DNA of 6,662 nucleotides from assembly GCA_949127695.1 (NCBI GenBank), contig CASBQH010000102.1:1-6662 (forward strand), given 5' to 3'. The translations under genes and the position numbers were made by a program. Shown here piece by piece: positions 1 through 6,662 of the stretch. The notes under the pieces were generated by a model, which worked only from the letters and a program-made list of their open reading frames with translations, was not told where the DNA came from and did not search any database. Numbering within the stretch: the stretch's first letter is position 1; every line of letters begins with the position of its first letter. Source of the stretch: Synechococcales cyanobacterium PMM_0073 (GTDB taxonomy: Bacteria; Cyanobacteriota; Cyanobacteriia; Elainellales; Elainellaceae).

Positions 1-1
1 G

Positions 2-997
2 GCCGGAGTTGGCACTACTTTTACGCTCTCGGTGCCCTTCACGCTTTCGGTCGCACGCGTGCTAATTGCCGAATGCCGGGGAATGCTGCTGGCTTTTCCC
101 ACCGATGCCATTGCCGAAATCACGGTGGTGCCGCCGGAGCAGGTCATTGCCACCGCAGGCAACCAGGCATTTAGCTGGAATGGCAGCATGGTGCAGCTGA
201 TCCAGCTCTCGCAGTGGCTAAAGTTTCAGCGCCCTTATCCAGTTGAGCGGCTTGATAATCAGGCGGCGATTGCGGTGCCGACCGTGCTGCTGATCAATCA
301 GGCCAATGCCAATCAGGCCAATGCCAATCACGCGAACTCCAGCGCAGATCAATGGCTGGGGCTACAAGTGGACTGCTGCTGGGGGGAACAAGAGGTGGCG
401 ATTCGGCAGGTGGAAGGCGGCTTGCCGCTGCCGCCTGGATTTAGCGGCTGCGCTATCTTGGGCGACGGGCGCGTGGTGCCGCTGGTCAGCTTCACAGACT
501 TGCTCTACTGGATTGCCAGCTGCGAGCGCAGTCAGCTAGAGAGCCTGCGAACCACTGCCTTTTTGCCGACTCATCTGGCTCAGTCTGCCCCACCAGCCGC
601 GCTCAGCGGCCAGCCCCGCCAGCCGACTGTCCTGATTGTCGATGACTCGATCAACGTGCGGCGCTTCTTAGCCTTGACCTTAGAGCGAGCGGGCTATCAG
701 GTGGCGCAGGCCAAAGATGGCCAAGATGCAATTGACCGGCTCTCGGCAGGGCTGGCTGTGCAGGCGGTAATTTGTGATATTGAAATGCCGCGACTGGATG
801 GCTATGGGTTTTTGACCCAAATTAGGTCAACGCCAAAGTTCAGAGCAATTCCGGTGGCGATGCTCACCTCGCGCAGCGGCGAAAAGCACCGCCACCTGGC
901 GATGAGTCTGGGAGCCAGCGCCTATTTTTCTAAGCCCTACAACGAGCAGATGCTGCTGCAAACCTTGGAAAGCCTGATGCAGCTGACCCCAGCCTGA
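2..997 (+). CDS. Hybrid CheA-type sensor histidine kinase, C-terminal part (CheW-like plus receiver), 5' end outside window
   Basis: The reading frame is open from the left edge, and 331 residues are visible before a TGA stop. The first residues (GVGTTFTL) match the last glycine box of a CheA HATPase domain. Roughly residues 18-173 form a CheW-like domain, including the stretch GLQVDCCWGEQEVAIRQVEG and the segment ILGDGRVVPLV. After a short Pro/Ala/Gln linker, a receiver domain spans about 208-329. It has the acidic pair Asp214-Asp215, the phospho-acceptor Asp259 in CDIEMP, Thr289 and Lys311 in SKPY, so it should be phosphorylatable. Proteins of this layout act at the membrane with chemoreceptors to control pilus-based motility, phototaxis or related responses in cyanobacteria. 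The receiver may act as a phosphate sink or as an output. The Hpt domain and most of the kinase core lie upstream, so the signal sensed and the exact pathway cannot be told. An Asn/Ala/Gln repeat interrupts the CheW domain. Confidence 0.9.
   Translation, partial: AGVGTTFTLSVPFTLSVARVLIAECRGMLLAFPTDAIAEITVVPPEQVIATAGNQAFSWNGSMVQLIQLSQWLKFQRPYPVERLDNQAAIAVPTVLLINQANANQANANHANSSADQWLGLQVDCCWGEQEVAIRQVEGGLPLPPGFSGCAILGDGRVVPLVSFTDLLYWIASCERSQLESLRTTAFLPTHLAQSAPPAALSGQPRQPTVLIVDDSINVRRFLALTLERAGYQVAQAKDGQDAIDRLSAGLAVQAVICDIEMPRLDGYGFLTQIRSTPKFRAIPVAMLTSRSGEKHRHLAMSLGASAYFSKPYNEQMLLQTLESLMQLTPA
295..330 (+). repeat. 15-bp in-frame tandem repeat (NQANA) inside the CheW-like domain
   Basis: The unit AATCAGGCCAATGCC occurs twice perfectly (296-310, 311-325). 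The 15-base periodicity continues from 295 to 330, about 2.4 copies. The unit length is a multiple of three, so copies can be gained or lost without a frameshift. It encodes NQANA-NQANA followed by the degenerate NHANS. It probably forms a flexible surface loop between two strands of the CheW-like fold. Confidence 0.85.
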
Positions 998-1015
998 GCA
1001 CAAATCTTAAGTGAT

Positions 1016-1064
1016 CCTAAACTGCGGCTTTGCGGTCAACCTGATCGGCAAGCCGCAGTTTAGG
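1016..1064 (+). terminator. Long hairpin after the cheA-like gene, putative terminator
   Basis: A perfect 15-bp inverted repeat (arms 1016-1030 and 1050-1064, core AAACTGCGGCTT) encloses a 19-base loop and begins 18 bases after the kinase stop codon. Its position suggests a transcription end or a 3'-end stabilising structure. No T-run follows on either strand, so it is not a canonical intrinsic terminator and could need a factor. Confidence 0.55.
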
Positions 1065-1133
1065 CGTGATCAGCTGCCTGAATTTCCCTAAATACTGTGT
1101 CTAACTTACTAAACAAGCCAGAATTACCTGCCC

Positions 1134-1139
1134 TATAAT
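1134..1139 (+). promoter_or_regulatory. Putative -10 box (TATAAT) of the phosphoketolase gene
   Basis: A perfect TATAAT lies in the AT-rich part of the intergenic region. No good TTGACA-like -35 sits 16-18 bases upstream; the sequence there is AAACAA. The promoter may therefore be activator-dependent or use an alternative sigma factor. If used, transcription would start near 1146 and give a leader of about 180 bases before the ATG at 1326. Confidence 0.45.
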
Positions 1140-1260
1140 GCCAGCAACGAACACCGCTTTCGGCTGAAGATATTCGGTTGAAAAAAGGTCTAGTTGAATC
1201 CTCAGGGATTGGATGCCAGGTATCTCCAGCAGATGATCCCCGTGAAGGCTTGGGATGATT

Positions 1261-1281
1261 GGGCGCTAGTTATAGCAGCCC
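1261..1281 (+). other. Hairpin in the phosphoketolase leader
   Basis: GGGC-GCTA, loop GTTA, TAGC-(A)-GCCC folds into an 8-bp stem with one bulged A (1277) and a four-base loop. It sits 44 bases before the preferred ATG, and no T-run follows, so it is not a classical terminator. It could affect translation or mRNA stability. Such small GC-rich stems also arise by chance. Confidence 0.35.
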
Positions 1282-1317
1282 TTCAGCCAAGTGAACCCAT
1301 TACCCTGTCAGGCATTT

Positions 1318-1321
1318 GGAG
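1318..1321 (+). promoter_or_regulatory. Ribosome binding site supporting the ATG at 1326
   Basis: GGAG lies four bases before the ATG at 1326, slightly close but usable. It helps choose this start over ATG 1359, which has no purine-rich site. The upstream TTG at 1194 has its own possible site, AAGG at 1185-1188. Confidence 0.5.
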
Positions 1322-1325
1322 CACT

Positions 1326-3764
1326 ATGGTAGCAACTCCCGAAAGACCCACCGTTGATATGTCCTCACTGAGCGCATTTGGTAAAGCGCGGGCTACCGTG
1401 TCAGGCGCACCGCTCTCTGACGATGAGCTGTACAAAATGCACGCTTTCTGGCGCGCCGCCAACTACCTGGCGATTGGCATGATCTATCTCAAGACCAATC
1501 CGCTGCTGCGAGAGCCACTCACCGACAGCCAGATCAAAAACCGCCTGCTGGGGCACTGGGGTTCTAGCCCTGGAATTTCTTTCCTCTATATTCATATCAA
1601 CCGGATCATCAAAAAGCTCGATCAAGACATGCTGTTTATGGTCGGGCCGGGGCATGGCGCACCTGGATTTATCGGCCCCTGCTACCTGGAAGGCAGCTAC
1701 TCCGATTTCTTCTCACACTGCACTGAAGACGAAGCTGGGATGCAGCAGTTCTTCCGCCAGTTTTCGTTCCCCGGCGGCATTGGCAGCCACTGCACCCCCG
1801 AAACCCCCGGTTCAATCCACGAGGGCGGCGAGCTGGGCTACAGCCTTTCCCACGCCTTTGGCGCGGCCTTCGACAACCCAGACCTAATTGTGGTGACGAT
1901 GCCGGGAGATGGCGAATCGGAAACCGGCCCGCTGGCGACTTCCTGGCATTCCAACAAGTTCTTGAACCCAATTCGGGATGGCGCGGTGCTGCCCGTGCTG
2001 CATCTGAACGGCTACAAGATCAACAACCCGACGATTTTTGCTCGGATCAGCCACGAGGAGCTAGAGCAGTTCTTCCGGGGCTGCGGCTGGGTGCCTTATT
2101 TTGTCGAAGGCTCTGATCCTGAGTCGATGCACCAGGCGATGGCCGCGACGATGGATCACTGCGTGGCTGAAATTAAAAAAATTCAGCAGGAAGCTCGCAG
2201 CAGCGGGATTCCCACTCGTCCGCGCTGGCCGATGATTGTGCTGCGGAGTCCCAAAGGCTGGACTTGCCCCAGCGATATCGACGGCCACAAGGTGGAAGGC
2301 TTCTGGCGTTCGCACCAGGTGCCAATGGGCGCAATGCACAATAACCCAGAGCACCTACAGATTCTGGAAGACTGGATGCGGAGCTACAGGCCAGAAGAGC
2401 TGTTTGACGAGCAAGGCGCGCTCAAGGCCGAAATTAAAGAAATTGCCCCCACCGGTACCAAGCGGCTCGGCTCTACGCCCTATGCCAACGGCGGTCTGCT
2501 CCGCAAAGAGCTGAACATGCCCGACTTCCGTAAATACGGCATCAACATCGAGACACCGGGCGTGATTGAAGCGGGCAACACTCAGCCTACGGGCGTCTTC
2601 CTACGCGACGTGATGCGGAATAACATGAATAGCTTCCGCGTGTTTGGCCCCGACGAAAACACCTCCAACAAGCTGGGCGATATTTACCAGGTCAGCAAGA
2701 AATTCTGGATTGCCGAATACTTTCCCGAAGATGCCGACGGCACCGAGATCTCGCCCGATGGCCGGGTGATGGAAATGCTGAGCGAGCATACGCTGGAAGG
2801 CTGGCTGGAAGGCTATCTGCTCACCGGGCGGCATGGCTTTTTCTCCACCTACGAGTCGTTCGCCCATGTAATTGACTCAATGGTGGGTCAACATGCCAAG
2901 TGGCTAGAAATCTGCAAGCATATCAACTGGCGGCAGTCGGTTTCTTCGCTGAATTTGCTGATCACCTCCACCGTTTGGCGGCAAGACCACAACGGCTTCA
3001 CCCATCAAGATCCGGGCTTCCTGGACGTGATGATGAACAAGAGTCCGGAAATCGTCCGGATCTACCTGCCGCCAGATGTCAACTCGCTGCTCTCGGTGGT
3101 GGATCACTGCCTCAAGAGCGAGAACTACGTGAATGTGATTGTCTCGGATAAGCAGGCTCACCTGCAATATCACGATATGGATGCGGCGGTTCGCAACTGC
3201 ATCAAGGGGATCGATATCTGGGAATGGGCGAGCACTGACGAAGGCGTGGAGCCGGACGTGGTGCTGGCTTCGGCAGGCGATATCCCGACCAAGGAAAACT
3301 TGGCGGCTTCGGTAATGCTGCGGGAGCATTTCCCCGACCTGAAGATCCGCTTCATCAACGTGATCGACCTGTTCAAGCTCTCGCCCGCCACCGAGCACCC
3401 GCATGGCCTCAGCGACAGTGACTTCGACAGCCTGTTCACGCTCGACAAGCCGGTGATCTTCAACTTCCACGGCTACCCCTGGCTGATCCACCGCATGACC
3501 TATCGCCGCACCAACCACGACAACCTGCATGTGCGCGGCTACAAGGAGAAAGGCAACATCAACACGCCGCTGGAGCTGGCAATCTGCAACCAGATCGACC
3601 GCTTCAGCATTGCGATTGACGTGATCGACCGGGTGCCGAAGCTGAAGGTAGCTGGCGCACATGTTAAAGAAATGCTGAAAGACGAGCAGATCTCCTGCCG
3701 CAACTATGCCTTCGAGCATGGGATCGACCGTCCTGACGTGATGAACTGGAAATGGCCTTACTAG
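1326..3764 (+). CDS. xfp: Phosphoketolase (xylulose-5-phosphate/fructose-6-phosphate phosphoketolase)
   Basis: This cytoplasmic thiamine-diphosphate enzyme cleaves xylulose-5-P with phosphate to acetyl-P and glyceraldehyde-3-P. Many family members also cleave fructose-6-P to acetyl-P and erythrose-4-P. From ATG 1326 the protein has 812 residues, typical for the family. The family histidines are seen at His77 (GHWGSSPG), His110 (GPGHGAPGF) and His155 ([19 protein letters not shown]). The ThDP/Mg motif [14 protein letters not shown] starts at 194. The segment [14 protein letters not shown] starts at 320, SEHTLEGW at 486, and [15 protein letters not shown] at 551. The C-terminal domain ends in [12 protein letters not shown]. 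All expected catalytic motifs are intact. The frame is open back to a TTG at 1194, but the extra 44 residues look unrelated to the family. Reported work on cyanobacterial phosphoketolase links it to carbon rerouting in the dark and to ATP inhibition; that is not visible here. Enolase follows after 77 bases. Confidence 0.96.
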   Translation: MVATPERPTVDMSSLSAFGKARATVSGAPLSDDELYKMHAFWRAANYLAIGMIYLKTNPLLREPLTDSQIKNRLLGHWGSSPGISFLYIHINRIIKKLDQDMLFMVGPGHGAPGFIGPCYLEGSYSDFFSHCTEDEAGMQQFFRQFSFPGGIGSHCTPETPGSIHEGGELGYSLSHAFGAAFDNPDLIVVTMPGDGESETGPLATSWHSNKFLNPIRDGAVLPVLHLNGYKINNPTIFARISHEELEQFFRGCGWVPYFVEGSDPESMHQAMAATMDHCVAEIKKIQQEARSSGIPTRPRWPMIVLRSPKGWTCPSDIDGHKVEGFWRSHQVPMGAMHNNPEHLQILEDWMRSYRPEELFDEQGALKAEIKEIAPTGTKRLGSTPYANGGLLRKELNMPDFRKYGINIETPGVIEAGNTQPTGVFLRDVMRNNMNSFRVFGPDENTSNKLGDIYQVSKKFWIAEYFPEDADGTEISPDGRVMEMLSEHTLEGWLEGYLLTGRHGFFSTYESFAHVIDSMVGQHAKWLEICKHINWRQSVSSLNLLITSTVWRQDHNGFTHQDPGFLDVMMNKSPEIVRIYLPPDVNSLLSVVDHCLKSENYVNVIVSDKQAHLQYHDMDAAVRNCIKGIDIWEWASTDEGVEPDVVLASAGDIPTKENLAASVMLREHFPDLKIRFINVIDLFKLSPATEHPHGLSDSDFDSLFTLDKPVIFNFHGYPWLIHRMTYRRTNHDNLHVRGYKEKGNINTPLELAICNQIDRFSIAIDVIDRVPKLKVAGAHVKEMLKDEQISCRNYAFEHGIDRPDVMNWKWPY

Positions 3765-3777
3765 GCTGACGAGTTTT

Positions 3778-3804
3778 AAGGGGTGTAGCTTTAGCGCACC
3801 CCTT
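3778..3804 (+). terminator. Hairpin between phosphoketolase and enolase, probable weak terminator
   Basis: AAGGGGTG (3778-3785) pairs with CACCCCTT (3797-3804) around an 11-base loop, 13 bases after the phosphoketolase stop codon. It is followed by only a short T-rich TCT. It may end part of the transcripts, with some read-through into enolase, or protect the upstream mRNA end. Confidence 0.6.
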
Positions 3805-3811
3805 TCTCATC

Positions 3812-3817
3812 TAAAAT
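3812..3817 (+). promoter_or_regulatory. Possible -10 box (TAAAAT) of the enolase gene
   Basis: TAAAAT matches five of six consensus bases and lies 24 bases before the enolase ATG, just after the hairpin. The region for a -35 falls inside the hairpin (TTTAGC, 3790-3795) and matches poorly. A short leader of about 18 bases would still include the AGAGG site. Confidence 0.3.
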
Positions 3818-3830
3818 CACGATTACATCT

Positions 3831-5146
<1,316 letters not shown>

Positions 5147-5163
5147 TTTGATTGAATCCTCAG

Positions 5164-5196
5164 GCAGGGTGGGAGGTTTTCCTCCCCTGCGTTTTT
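5164..5196 (+). terminator. Strong intrinsic terminator after enolase
   Basis: GCAGGG (5164-5169) pairs with CCCTGC (5185-5190), and GAGG (5173-5176) with CCTC (5181-5184), around a TTTT loop. An alternative pairing GGGAGG/CCTCCC is also possible. The stem is followed by GTTTTTC, so this is a classical rho-independent terminator, 17 bases after the enolase stop. Confidence 0.88.
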
Positions 5197-5215
5197 CGGT
5201 GCAATTCTTTTCTTC

Positions 5216-5220
5216 AGAGG
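5216..5220 (+). promoter_or_regulatory. Ribosome binding site of the D-LDH gene
   Basis: AGAGG lies seven bases before ATG 5228, with the same core as the enolase site. It favours this ATG over the in-frame GTG at 5222, which is only one base away from the site. Confidence 0.75.
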
Positions 5221-5227
5221 TGTGCTT

Positions 5228-6256
5228 ATGAAAATTGCGATGTTCAACACGCGCAAATATGATCGCCAGTTTTTTGATGCCGCCAACGCCAAGCGCAATA
5301 GCCACGAGCTGGTATACCTGGAGCCGCAGCTGAACGAAACTACCGCATCACTCGCCGCAGGCATTCCCGCTGTCTGCATTTTCGTCAACGACAGCGCCAA
5401 CGCTGAAACGCTGCGAATTCTGGCCGCCAATGGCACGAAGTATCTGCTGCACCGCTGCGCTGGCTTCAACCAAACTGACCTAAAAGCCGCCGCCGAGCTG
5501 GAGATCAAAGTCGCCCGCGTCCCGGCCTACTCGCCCTATTCGGTCGCCGAACATGCAGTAGGGCTGGTGCTGATGCTCAACCGTAAGCTCTACAAAGCCT
5601 ACAACCGAGTGCGCGACGACAATTTTTCCCTAGAGGGGCTAATGGGTTTTGATCTGCATGGCTGCACCGTCGGCGTGATTGGCACGGGCAAAATTGGCAT
5701 GCTGTTTGCCCAGATTATGCATGGGTTTGGCTGTCAGCTCTTGGGCTATGACGCCTACCCCAACCCAGCCTTTGAAGCCATCGGCGCTGCCCGCTACGTC
5801 GAGCTCCCTGAGCTATTTGAAAACTGCGACATTATTTCGCTGCATTGCCCGCTCTTGCCCGCCACCGAGCATTTAATCAACGCCAACGCCATTGCCCAAA
5901 TGAAACAGGACGTGATGCTAATTAACACCAGTCGAGGCCAGCTGATCGACACCAGAGCCGCCATTGAAGGCATCAAGTCTGGCAGAATCGGCTACTTTGG
6001 GATTGATGTCTATGAGCAGGAAGACAACCTGTTTTTTGAAGATCTCTCGGATACCGTGATTCAAGATGACGTATTCCAGCTGCTTCAGTCTTACCCAAAC
6101 GTAGTAATTACGGCGCACCAGGCGTTTTTCACCCAGGATGCCCTGACCGCAATTGCCGAAACCACCCTAGCCAATGCTAACTGCTTTGAGCAGGGGCAAG
6201 CCTGCGCCAACGAGCTGAAGTACGAAGAGAAAGTTGTGGCCAAAGCGCCTGCATAG
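5228..6256 (+). CDS. ldhA: D-lactate dehydrogenase (D-isomer-specific 2-hydroxyacid dehydrogenase family)
   Basis: The enzyme should reduce pyruvate to D-lactate with NAD(P)H in the cytoplasm, regenerating oxidised cofactor during fermentation. The protein has 342 residues, close to the 329 of E. coli LdhA, and follows it along its length. The Rossmann motif GTGKIG is at 152-157, with an acidic residue (Asp175 in GYDAY) at the end of the second strand, as expected for an NAD(H) preference. The catalytic triad is Arg236 (NTSRGQ), Glu265 (DVYEQE) and His297 (TAHQAF), each one position beyond the E. coli residues. Tyr101 (PAYSPYSVAEHA) matches the substrate loop. LdhA hallmarks such as DNLFFEDLSDTVIQDDVF and CANEL support D-LDH over glycerate or other 2-hydroxyacid dehydrogenases. 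A short Lys/Ala tail of about 12 residues follows CANEL. A strong terminator lies just upstream and no clear promoter is seen in the remaining 31 bases. The name is by family; the substrate is not proven. Confidence 0.92.
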   Translation: MKIAMFNTRKYDRQFFDAANAKRNSHELVYLEPQLNETTASLAAGIPAVCIFVNDSANAETLRILAANGTKYLLHRCAGFNQTDLKAAAELEIKVARVPAYSPYSVAEHAVGLVLMLNRKLYKAYNRVRDDNFSLEGLMGFDLHGCTVGVIGTGKIGMLFAQIMHGFGCQLLGYDAYPNPAFEAIGAARYVELPELFENCDIISLHCPLLPATEHLINANAIAQMKQDVMLINTSRGQLIDTRAAIEGIKSGRIGYFGIDVYEQEDNLFFEDLSDTVIQDDVFQLLQSYPNVVITAHQAFFTQDALTAIAETTLANANCFEQGQACANELKYEEKVVAKAPA

Positions 6257-6281
6257 AGGCAAAACAGCCTGATTCTCTATG
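6252..6281. terminator. Inverted repeat at the convergent gene ends, possible bidirectional terminator
   Basis: CATAGAG (6252-6258) and CTCTATG (6275-6281) form a perfect 7-bp inverted repeat with a 16-base spacer. The two arms contain the stop codons of ldhA (6254-6256) and of the opposite-strand gene (6277-6279). No T-run follows on either strand, so a terminator role is only possible. A second small stem, GGCTCT/AGAGCC (6281-6300), lies inside the end of the minus-strand gene. Confidence 0.3.
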
Positions 6282-6662
6282 GCTCTGATGAGGTAGAGCC
6301 TGAAGCCGCTGACTGGAGCAAACTCGGCTCTGGACTTTGCAAGGCCGGAGCTGCCCTGTAGCGGCGCGCAAACTGCTGGCCAACCTGCCGCCGGGGTTCT
6401 GGACTCATGGCCAGTCCCGCAATACCGCCGCAGGCCAAAATGTAAATCGGGTTGATCATCGCATTCGAGAGGCAATCTACCATGTAGAGCACCACTATAA
6501 TTGACACTGCTACAGCAGGCGCAACCTGCGGATTTGTCCAAGTCCGAGCCGGATAGCGCGACCAAAACAGCGTCACCACCGGCAGCAGCATAGAGGTATA
6601 GAGACTTGCTAACCCCACAGCTCCAAACGTGCCAAACGCAATCACCCAGAGACTATCTTGAA
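6277..6662 (-). CDS. Membrane protein, C-terminal part; possibly O-antigen ligase/polymerase-like (5' end outside window)
   Basis: About 128 residues are visible, running off the right edge and ending in a TAG. Two hydrophobic segments are clear: one runs from VIAFGTFGAVGLASLY to LLPVVTLF, and the other from APAVAVSIIVVLYMVDCLSNAMI to ILACGGIAGLAM. A polar Ser/Pro/Gln/Arg-rich tail of roughly 45 residues follows, probably cytoplasmic. The pattern DSLW-x-IAFGTFG-x-GL, then the segment with DCLSNAMINPIY, recalls the C-terminal membrane part of cyanobacterial O-antigen ligase/polymerase (Wzy/WaaL-like) proteins. That is from memory of the family and is uncertain without the N-terminal part. The gene converges on ldhA with 20 bases between stop codons, so it is not part of the metabolic cluster. 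Confidence 0.6.
   Translation of the reverse strand, partial: QDSLWVIAFGTFGAVGLASLYTSMLLPVVTLFWSRYPARTWTNPQVAPAVAVSIIVVLYMVDCLSNAMINPIYILACGGIAGLAMSPEPRRQVGQQFARRYRAAPALQSPEPSLLQSAASGSTSSEP

Larger units (their letters stand above)
998..1325. other. 328-base intergenic region between the kinase and phosphoketolase
   Basis: I see no convincing separate gene here. In order, the region holds the long hairpin (1016-1064), an AT-rich stretch with a perfect TATAAT (1134-1139), a purine-rich AAAAAAGG (1181-1188) placed before an in-frame TTG (1194), a second hairpin (1261-1281), and the GGAG motif before the preferred phosphoketolase ATG. From 1194 onward the phosphoketolase frame has no stop codon. 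The 44 codons before 1326 do not resemble the start of any phosphoketolase I know. Confidence 0.7.

Noticed and set aside
306..539. A 77-codon open frame on the plus strand inside the kinase gene
   Set aside because: It overlaps the CheW-like domain in another frame and is low-complexity, so it is a shadow.
1161..1182. Imperfect direct repeat CGGCTGAA / CGGTTGAA in the phosphoketolase leader as a regulator-binding site
   Set aside because: It is short, has a mismatch, and matches no operator I recognise.
1271..1276. TATAGC with TTGGGA (1250-1255) as an alternative phosphoketolase promoter
   Set aside because: The spacing is only 15 bases, both boxes match poorly, and the -10 falls inside the leader hairpin. 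It is weaker than the TATAAT at 1134.
2904..3719. A 271-codon open frame on the minus strand opposite phosphoketolase
   Set aside because: It lies wholly inside a well-supported gene, has no recognisable domain and no clear start signals. It is what GC-rich coding DNA produces on the opposite strand.

Overview
The window looks like a piece of a cyanobacterial chromosome. The phosphoketolase resembles cyanobacterial phosphoketolases as I remember them. The first gene has the CheA/CheW/receiver hybrid layout common in cyanobacterial phototaxis and pilus signalling, and one HIP1 palindrome (GCGATCGC) is present. A filamentous or Leptolyngbya-like lineage is possible, but the sequence does not fix the genus.

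Layout. Bases 2-997 (+) are the 3' end of a hybrid CheA-type histidine kinase: the tail of the ATPase domain, a CheW-like domain and a C-terminal receiver domain. A 328-base intergenic region (998-1325) follows, holding a long hairpin, a perfect TATAAT box and a leader with a smaller hairpin. Three carbon-metabolism genes come next on the same strand: phosphoketolase (1326-3764), enolase (3842-5146) and a D-lactate dehydrogenase-type 2-hydroxyacid dehydrogenase (5228-6256). At the right edge, the 3' end of a membrane-protein gene on the opposite strand (6277-6662, possibly O-antigen ligase/polymerase-like) converges on ldh with only 20 bases between the stop codons.

How the genes may work together. 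Phosphoketolase splits xylulose-5-P (and often fructose-6-P) into acetyl-phosphate plus a triose or tetrose phosphate. Glyceraldehyde-3-P can pass down lower glycolysis, where enolase makes phosphoenolpyruvate. After pyruvate kinase, D-LDH reduces pyruvate to D-lactate and regenerates NAD+. This is the outline of heterolactic fermentation, and would suit dark or anoxic use of stored carbon. Acetate kinase and pyruvate kinase are not in the window, so the module is incomplete here. Hairpins lie between the genes, and a strong intrinsic terminator separates enolase from ldh, so this is not a plain uninterrupted operon.

Nothing here is a clearly new system. The most interesting points are the clustering of the three metabolic genes, an enolase that does not look like the usual cyanobacterial housekeeping enzyme, and the transcription signals between the genes.
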